A stretch of DNA of 6,438 bases from Clostridia bacterium. GTDB taxonomy: Bacteria; Bacillota; Clostridia; Oscillospirales; CAG-272. Below the pieces are notes generated by a model. That model did not search any database and was not told the DNA's origin. It saw nothing but the letters and a program-made list of their open reading frames with translations. The DNA lies in assembly GCA_017648425.1 (NCBI GenBank), contig JAGCJD010000063.1, positions 1-6,438 of the forward strand. The letters are read 5' to 3'. Below, in pieces: positions 1 to 3,787 of the stretch (its first letter is position 1; each line of letters opens with the position of its first letter). The translations under genes were made by a program, and so were the position numbers.

Positions 1-31
1 GTGGACCCTCTGCGTTAGAGACACTCACTTG

Positions 32-107
32 TGGTGCACCTTCAGGGATTCGAACCCGGGACCCACTGATTAAGAGTCAGTTGCTCTACCAACTGAGCTA
101 AAGGTGC
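32..107 (-). tRNA. tRNA-Lys (anticodon CTT)
   Basis: Read on the minus strand this is a 76-nt cloverleaf with a perfect 7-bp acceptor stem (GCACCTT with AAGGTGC), discriminator A and an encoded CCA (positions 32-34). The D stem is GCTC/GAGC. The anticodon stem ACTGA/TCAGT encloses loop CTCTTAA, which places anticodon CTT (plus-strand positions 72-74) and decodes AAG lysine codons. The T loop TTCGAAT is canonical. One oddity is a C-U mismatch in the second pair of the T stem (CCGGG against CCCTG). The gene lies 54 bases downstream of tRNA-Leu on the same strand and could be cotranscribed with it. Confidence 0.97.
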
Positions 108-121
108 AAGCTGTTCAAAAG

Positions 122-160
122 TCTAAATAGCCCCAACTTTAAAAGTCAAGGCTATTTAGA
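122..160. repeat. perfect 11-bp inverted repeat between the two tRNA genes
   Basis: TCTAAATAGCC (122-132) is the exact reverse complement of GGCTATTTAGA (150-160), leaving a 17-base loop. The loop holds a further short symmetry (ACTTT, A, AAAGT). In the direction of tRNA transcription (minus) the stem is followed by CTTTTG, a poor U-tract for a terminator. It could be a processing hairpin in a Leu-Lys precursor or a weak attenuator. The minus-strand sequence also reads TTGACT (149-144) and TATTTA (129-124), a promoter-like pair with a too-short 14-base spacer. Confidence 0.6.
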
Positions 161-161
161 A

Positions 162-245
162 TGGTGCGAGAAACGGGACTTGAACCCGTACGGTGTAACC
201 ACACGCCCCTCAAACGTGCGCGTCTGCCAGTTCCGCCACTCTCGC
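162..245 (-). tRNA. tRNA-Leu (anticodon GAG)
   Basis: On the minus strand this is an 84-nt class II tRNA with a long variable arm. The 7-bp acceptor stem is GCGAGAG/TTCTCGC (last pair G-U), with discriminator A and an encoded CCA (162-164). The anticodon stem CACGT/GCGTG encloses loop TTGAGGG, so the anticodon is GAG (plus positions 209-211), which reads CUC/CUU leucine codons. The T arm ACGGG-TTCAAGT-CCCGT is perfect. A near-consensus promoter lies just upstream (276-303), and tRNA-Lys follows downstream on the same strand. Confidence 0.97.
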
Positions 246-275
246 AAAAGCTACCGTAATCACGGCAACAATAAT

Positions 276-303
276 ATTATACTCGTTTTTCAAAAAATGT
301 CAA
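276..303 (-). promoter_or_regulatory. sigma-A promoter of tRNA-Leu(-Lys)
   Basis: On the minus strand the -35 box TTGACA (303-298) and -10 box TATAAT (281-276) both match the consensus exactly, with a 16-base spacer. The predicted start near 269 leaves about 24 bases before the mature tRNA-Leu 5' end. That leader can form a small 4-bp hairpin (254-257 with 262-265). A promoter this strong is expected for stable RNA. Confidence 0.9.
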
Positions 304-343
304 TACTTTTTTTGATTTTTTTTGAAAAAATATTAGTTTTTTT
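304..343 (-). promoter_or_regulatory. phased A/T tracts upstream of the tRNA promoter (UP-element-like)
   Basis: Runs of T at 307-313, 316-323 and 337-343 and a run of A at 325-330 lie directly upstream of the -35 box when read on the minus strand. Their centres are about 8-12 bases apart, close to one helical turn. Such tracts typically bend DNA and contact the alpha C-terminal domain of RNA polymerase at stable-RNA promoters. The role here is inferred from position and composition. Confidence 0.5.
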
Positions 344-353
344 CATTGAGTAC

Positions 354-372
354 AAATTAAAACCTTTAATTT
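354..372. repeat. 8-bp AT-only inverted repeat downstream of the membrane protein gene
   Basis: AAATTAAA (354-361) and TTTAATTT (365-372) are perfect complements around a 3-base loop. It lies 29 bases past the stop codon of the minus-strand gene ending at 402, where a terminator would be expected. The stem has no G-C pair, and on the minus strand the following bases are not a U-tract (on the plus strand they are). Terminator function is therefore doubtful. The remainder of 246-401 holds only the tRNA promoter and its A/T tracts. Confidence 0.3.
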
Positions 373-401
373 TTTGTTTTTTGTGTAAATTAACTTTTAT
401 T

Positions 402-923
402 TTATTGATTGGAATACATTAGTTCTTCTCGTATCTTCAATCTTTTGTTCTTTGCAATGTATCCCATCATAAGTGACACACACATCTGAACTACTAAATA
501 TATAAAAAATGAAATCAAATATGCCCACAAATATATTTGTTCAACATCCTCAATTGATGAAAATTTATTACCAAAATTTATGATCAACGCCAGATATCTT
601 GTCCCGCCCGCAATAAAAGGATAGAACATAAGCAGCATGGATAAGCCAAGGTGTGCCACTCCACCTAATGCAACAGCGCCACAAATATGCCATGGGTTAA
701 ACTCCGCGCTTTTATAACTCTCGTAATAAAAAATCACTCCGGTAATAAACGGGACTACTATAAATGCCACCACAACATTTACAACAGCAGATGCAAAATA
801 ATCGACAACAATAAATAAATTTACGATTTTGACCGTTATGTAAGAAACAAGCAAATTAACAAGACTTGCAACCACAACGCCTATCAAATATGTAATTGCT
901 GAATATAAAGTTTGTTTTTTCAT
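402..923 (-). CDS. uncharacterised four-helix membrane protein
   Basis: I do not recognise this family. The start at 923 is chosen because GGAGG (933-929) lies 5 bases upstream; an in-frame ATG at 944 has no ribosome site. This gives 173 aa. Four hydrophobic segments are visible, at about residues 9-29, 44-66, 79-105 and 129-156. The C-terminal tail is basic (KNKRLKIR, 158-165), so both ends are probably cytoplasmic. A loop with HICG and a TM3 segment rich in Gly, His and Met have no motif I can assign. It is divergent from the M50 protease at 1007. A partner or substrate relation is possible, but only the location supports it. It has its own promoter at 951-979 and no clear terminator. Confidence 0.85.
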   Translation of the reverse strand: MKKQTLYSAITYLIGVVVASLVNLLVSYITVKIVNLFIVVDYFASAVVNVVVAFIVVPFITGVIFYYESYKSAEFNPWHICGAVALGGVAHLGLSMLLMFYPFIAGGTRYLALIINFGNKFSSIEDVEQIYLWAYLISFFIYLVVQMCVSLMMGYIAKNKRLKIREELMYSNQ

Positions 924-928
924 TTTAA

Positions 929-933
929 CCTCC
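929..933 (-). promoter_or_regulatory. ribosome binding site fixing the membrane-protein start
   Basis: GGAGG on the minus strand, 5 bases before the ATG at 923. It selects this codon over the in-frame ATG seven codons upstream, which lies on the other side of the site. Confidence 0.85.
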
Positions 934-950
934 AAACCATTCATATATTT

Positions 951-979
951 ATTGTACCATAAAGCTTTGATTTTTGCAA
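951..979 (-). promoter_or_regulatory. sigma-A promoter of the membrane-protein gene
   Basis: On the minus strand TTGCAA (979-974) and TACAAT (956-951) are separated by exactly 17 bases. The predicted start near 944 leaves a leader of about 20 bases, including the GGAGG site. It sits inside the 83-bp divergent region shared with the M50 gene, so the two genes may interfere or share control. Confidence 0.7.
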
Positions 980-994
980 TACAAAAAAAGACAT

Positions 995-1000
995 GAGGGG
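995..1000 (+). promoter_or_regulatory. ribosome binding site fixing the M50 protease start
   Basis: GAGGGG, 6 bases before the ATG at 1007. It rules out the upstream in-frame TTG at 974, which has no such site and overlaps the divergent promoter. Confidence 0.8.
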
Positions 1001-1006
1001 CTCTTT

Positions 1007-1582
1007 ATGAAAATAAAATTCAAGATAGGATTTTTTACTATTCTTTTGTTACTGACTACCGCAATAACGATGGGTAAATATTTTCCCGCTATGCTCTGCT
1101 CTGTTGCAATACACGAAATAGGTCATATATTCATGGCAAAGATCAGAAGGATAGATCTGCGTGAGCTAAGCGTTGGAATATTTGGCGCTTCCCTAACGAC
1201 AGAGCATGCTCTTTTTTCATATTTTGACGAGGTGTTACTATGTCTTGGCGGTCCACTTTTTAATTATGCCTCAGCGCTAATTTGGATAACTCTTACAAAA
1301 TGTCCTCCAAGCTCATTTTTTGTTGTTTCATCGTTAGGACTAGGAACACTAAATATGTTGCCAATTAAAGGATTTGACGGTGGTCGCATAGCAACAGCAA
1401 TCCTCAGCTTTATCCTATCCATTGAAAAAGCCAATTCTATAATTAAATTCTTATCGTTTGTTTTTATCTTTTCATTATGGTGTTTTTCACTTTATCTGCT
1501 AATGAAAAAAGGCGCTTCAATGACTGTATTTGTTTTCTCTGTATCCATGTTTGTAAAAATTTTCATTCCCGATGTGTTATAA
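1007..1582 (+). CDS. M50 family (site-2/SpoIVFB-like) membrane metalloprotease, short form
   Basis: Intramembrane zinc protease of 191 aa. The zinc-binding motif HEIGH is at residues 36-40 (His36, Glu37, His40) within an early membrane helix. Gly-Gly-Pro-Leu-Phe-Asn (81-86) follows, a conserved M50 element. The motif NMLPIKGFDGG (116-126) supplies the likely third zinc ligand, Asp124. Hydrophobic segments run at about 8-22, 25-45, 75-97, 103-120, 139-157 and 166-187. The catalytic set appears intact. Family members cut substrates inside the membrane; SpoIVFB, for example, activates pro-sigma-K in spore formers. This protein stops soon after the last helix and lacks the C-terminal CBS domain of Bacillus SpoIVFB (about 288 aa), so its substrate and control may differ. 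A specific sporulation role is not shown. It is divergent from the membrane protein ending at 402. No convincing promoter or terminator of its own is seen. Confidence 0.9.
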   Translation: MKIKFKIGFFTILLLLTTAITMGKYFPAMLCSVAIHEIGHIFMAKIRRIDLRELSVGIFGASLTTEHALFSYFDEVLLCLGGPLFNYASALIWITLTKCPPSSFFVVSSLGLGTLNMLPIKGFDGGRIATAILSFILSIEKANSIIKFLSFVFIFSLWCFSLYLLMKKGASMTVFVFSVSMFVKIFIPDVL

Positions 1583-1628
1583 TCAATGACTTTTGGAGAT
1601 TTTAAGAGATTTTTAAAGTATAACAGAG

Positions 1629-1643
1629 AAAATCGGCGATTTT
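1629..1643 (+). terminator. possible weak terminator after the M50 gene
   Basis: AAAATC (1629-1634) pairs with GATTTT (1638-1643) around GGC, followed by TTGTTG. The stem is short and AT-rich, so this is at best a weak terminator. It is the only candidate between the M50 stop and the pot promoter that is followed by T residues. Confidence 0.25.
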
Positions 1644-1665
1644 TGTTGAATAATTGCAGTTTAAA

Positions 1666-1688
1666 CGGCTAAATTAATAATTTTGCCG
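1666..1688. repeat. interrupted inverted repeat upstream of the pot promoter
   Basis: CGGC (1666-1669) pairs with GCCG (1685-1688). After a T-T mismatch, AAATT (1671-1675) pairs with AATTT (1679-1683) around an AAT loop. No U-tract follows, so it is not an obvious terminator. It ends 27 bases before the pot -35 box and could be a protein-binding site, although this is not shown. Confidence 0.35.
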
Positions 1689-1715
1689 AAATTTCAAAGA
1701 ATTTTTAAAAAACTA

Positions 1716-1744
1716 TTGCTTTTTAAACAATTATCTGCTACAAT
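1716..1744 (+). promoter_or_regulatory. sigma-A promoter of the pot operon
   Basis: TTGCTT (1716-1721) and TACAAT (1739-1744) are separated by exactly 17 bases, with a TGC extended -10 element just before the -10 box. Transcription should begin near 1751, immediately before the hairpin at 1752-1775. Confidence 0.8.
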
Positions 1745-1751
1745 ATTAAAC

Positions 1752-1775
1752 GGAATTTTATTTGAGTAAAATTCC
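1752..1775 (+). promoter_or_regulatory. perfect 9-bp hairpin/palindrome at the start of the pot transcript
   Basis: GGAATTTTA (1752-1760) is exactly complementary to TAAAATTCC (1767-1775), with loop TTTGAG. It begins at the predicted transcription start and ends 20 bases before GGAG of the ribosome site. As DNA it could be an operator for a dimeric repressor placed to block initiation. As RNA it would be a 5'-terminal stem-loop that protects the message or affects translation. There is no U-tract after it, so it is not a terminator. Confidence 0.6.
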
Positions 1776-1793
1776 ATGCTTAATTTTTATTCA

Positions 1794-1799
1794 AAGGAG
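1794..1799 (+). promoter_or_regulatory. ribosome binding site with conflicting start codons
   Basis: AAGGAG ends 5 bases before an out-of-frame ATG at 1805 and 12 bases before the in-frame potA ATG at 1812. It is the only strong site in the leader. Its spacing suits the out-of-frame codon better, which matters for how potA translation starts. Confidence 0.7.
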
Positions 1800-1804
1800 T
1801 TTTT

Positions 1805-1858
1805 ATGCGGAATGGAAAAAAAGCTAATAGAGCTGAAAAATATTTGCAAGTCCTTTGA
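1805..1858 (+). CDS. possible 17-codon leader ORF overlapping the potA start
   Basis: ATG at 1805 stands 5 bases after AAGGAG and opens a 17-codon frame (MRNGKKANRAEKYLQVL) ending at TGA 1856-1858. It overlaps the first codons of potA in another frame. It would compete with, or couple to, potA initiation 7 bases downstream. The peptide has no recognisable motif. It may be a chance ORF, or the A7 run at 1816-1822 may hide an indel that puts this ATG in the potA frame. Confidence 0.2.
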   Translation: MRNGKKANRAEKYLQVL

Positions 1859-2933
1859 CGGAGAACGAGTACTTTCCAATGTTGATCTTTATATTCACGA
1901 TCACGAATTTATAACACTGCTCGGCCCATCAGGATGCGGAAAAACTACAACGCTTAGAATAATAGGCGGCTTTGAAACGCCTGACGAAGGCGACCTTTAT
2001 TTTGAGGGCGAAAGAATAAATGATGTTCCCTCGCATCGCAGAAATGTTAATACCGTATTTCAACGCTATGCGCTGTTTCCTCATTTGAATGTATATGACA
2101 ATATAGCGTTCGGTCTTAGAATAAAAAAAGTCAAGGAAGCTGAAATATCGGAAAGAGTTTCGGAAATGCTTGCGCTTGTAAACCTCAAGGGCTTTGAAAA
2201 GCGTAATGTTTCCCTTTTGTCCGGCGGTCAGCAGCAGCGTGTTGCAATAGCGCGTGCTCTTATAAATCAGCCTGAGGTTCTGCTTTTAGATGAGCCCTTG
2301 GCTGCGCTTGACTTAAAGCTAAGAAAGGATATGCAGGTCGAACTAAAAAACATACAGACGAAGACAGGTATAACCTTTATTTATGTTACTCACGATCAAG
2401 AAGAAGCTTTATCCATGTCAGATACCGTTGTTGTTATGGCTGACGGAAAAATACAGCAAATCGGTACTCCGATAGATATATATAATGAACCCGTAAATGC
2501 CTTTGTGGCTGATTTTATTGGCGAATCGAATATACTTGACGGCGTTATGATAAAGGATTTTTGTGTAAAATTCGCTTCACACACATTCGATTGTCTTGAC
2601 AAGGGCTTTTTACCAAATGAGCCTGTAGATGTAGTTGTAAGACCCGAGGATGTTGATGTCGTTCCCGTAGAAAAGGGTATGCTTTCGGGACTTGTTACAT
2701 CTGTAACATTTAAGGGCGTACATTACGAAATAATCGTTGACATAGACGGCTTCAAATGGATGATCCAATCAACCGACTATGTTGCTCCAAATTCTATCAT
2801 CGGGGTTTACATCGAGCCCGATGCCATTCACATTATGAAAAAGTCAGAGTATTCCAATATGTTTGGTGACTATTCTACATTTTCTGATGAAATGGAGCAT
2901 CTTTCCGATGTTACGGAGGACGAGGAAGAATGA
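1812..2933 (+). CDS. potA: spermidine/putrescine ABC transporter ATP-binding protein PotA
   Basis: Cytoplasmic ATPase that drives polyamine import through PotB/PotC. From ATG 1812 it is 373 aa, close to the family norm. Walker A GPSGCGKTT is at residues 38-46, the Q-loop glutamine at 84, signature LSGGQ at 136-140, Walker B VLLLD with catalytic Glu at 156-161, the D-loop LAALD at 163-167, and the switch His at 194. The C-terminal region (about 245-350) fits the TOBE-type regulatory domain of this family, with VRPEDV near its middle. The last 16 residues contain nine acidic ones. ATG 1812 starts the usual N-terminus (MEKKLIELKN). An in-frame ATG at 1776 would add 12 residues but follows the hairpin directly and lacks a good ribosome site. 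The TGA stop overlaps the potB ATG (ATGA), implying translational coupling. Confidence 0.96.
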   Translation: MEKKLIELKNICKSFDGERVLSNVDLYIHDHEFITLLGPSGCGKTTTLRIIGGFETPDEGDLYFEGERINDVPSHRRNVNTVFQRYALFPHLNVYDNIAFGLRIKKVKEAEISERVSEMLALVNLKGFEKRNVSLLSGGQQQRVAIARALINQPEVLLLDEPLAALDLKLRKDMQVELKNIQTKTGITFIYVTHDQEEALSMSDTVVVMADGKIQQIGTPIDIYNEPVNAFVADFIGESNILDGVMIKDFCVKFASHTFDCLDKGFLPNEPVDVVVRPEDVDVVPVEKGMLSGLVTSVTFKGVHYEIIVDIDGFKWMIQSTDYVAPNSIIGVYIEPDAIHIMKKSEYSNMFGDYSTFSDEMEHLSDVTEDEEE

Positions 2934-3787
2934 CAGGTGTTCCTCCTAAAAGCAACAAGAGCCGCTCTCTTCTTCAAAGATATGCGGCTGCTCCACACAT
3001 AGTGTGGTCGGTTTTGTTTATAATCGTTCCTCTCATATTTGTAGCATATTATGCCTTTACCGATGTATCAACAGGAGAATTTACATTTGCCAATATTGCA
3101 ACATTTTTTACCAAGGACTATTTGCTCATATTCGGCAAATCGGTAAAGCTTGCAGTTATAGCAACTGTAATCTGTCTGCTGCTTGGATACCCTATTGCAT
3201 ATTTTATGACTACCTGCAAGCCAAAGACACAGCGCATACTCATGATATTGATAATGCTTCCCATGTGGATGAATTTTCTTATCAGAACATATGCCTTGAT
3301 GACGCTTTTACAGGACACGGGAATTATCAATACATTCCTCAACAGTATGGGAATAGATACGATACATATTATAGGCACTGAGGGTGCTGTCGTAATAGGA
3401 ATGGTATATGACTATCTTCCTTACATGATACTTCCCATATACTCCGTAATGTCCAAAATGGACAAAAGCTATGTTGAAGCTGCATCCGACCTTGGCTGTA
3501 ACGGATTTGGAGTTTTGAGAAAGGTTATTTTTCCATTAAGCCTTTCGGGTGTAATTTCGGGAATTACCATGGTGTTTGTTCCTTCAATCAGCACATTCTA
3601 TATTTCTCAAAAGCTCGGTGGGGTTGATACCTTGTTGATAGGTGATGTTATCGAACAGCATTATACGGCGGCAAACTATAATATGACCGCTTCCCTTTCT
3701 TTCGTTTTAATGATGATACTTATTGTCGGTCTTGCGATAGTAAATCACTATACCGACAGTGACGAGGGTGGAGGTATGCTGATATGA
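2930..3787 (+). CDS. potB: spermidine/putrescine ABC transporter permease PotB
   Basis: First inner-membrane pore subunit, 285 aa, of usual family length. Six hydrophobic segments are visible at about residues 23-43, 66-93, 101-124, 150-174, 198-222 and 253-272. The cytoplasmic EAA loop that docks on the ATPase is YVEAASDLG (181-189), followed by the typical I-F-P run (200-202). The segment around LPMWMNFLIRTYA (110-122) is characteristic of PotB-type permeases. The start codon overlaps the potA stop. Its ribosome site lies within the codons for the acidic PotA tail (GGAGG at 2914-2918 or GAGGAA at 2922-2927). The stop TGA in turn overlaps the potCD ATG. Confidence 0.96.
   Translation: MTGVPPKSNKSRSLLQRYAAAPHIVWSVLFIIVPLIFVAYYAFTDVSTGEFTFANIATFFTKDYLLIFGKSVKLAVIATVICLLLGYPIAYFMTTCKPKTQRILMILIMLPMWMNFLIRTYALMTLLQDTGIINTFLNSMGIDTIHIIGTEGAVVIGMVYDYLPYMILPIYSVMSKMDKSYVEAASDLGCNGFGVLRKVIFPLSLSGVISGITMVFVPSISTFYISQKLGGVDTLLIGDVIEQHYTAANYNMTASLSFVLMMILIVGLAIVNHYTDSDEGGGMLI

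Noticed and set aside
1..31. Possible third tRNA or other RNA downstream of tRNA-Lys
   Set aside because: CTCT/AGAG around AACGC on the minus strand resembles an anticodon arm. However, there is no acceptor or D arm between it and tRNA-Lys, and the window ends, so nothing can be supported.
180..422. 80-codon plus-strand open frame across tRNA-Leu and the A/T tracts
   Set aside because: It runs antisense through a clear tRNA gene and its promoter, has no ribosome site, and its translation reflects poly-T runs.
952..980. Plus-strand promoter for the M50 gene (TTGTAC, 17 bases, TGCAAT)
   Set aside because: Both boxes match the consensus poorly (3/6 and 4/6), and the same bases form the much better minus-strand promoter.
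1593..1617. Direct repeat GAGATTTTAA / GAGATTTTTAA after the M50 gene
   Set aside because: It is short, AT-rich and imperfect, appears only twice, and has no linked feature.
2396..2602. Minus-strand open frame inside potA
   Set aside because: It is a shadow of potA with no ribosome site or recognisable domain. The same holds for the frames at 3004-3381, 3118-3378, 3804-3992, 3981-4391, 4059-4286, 5474-5788 and 5644-5922.
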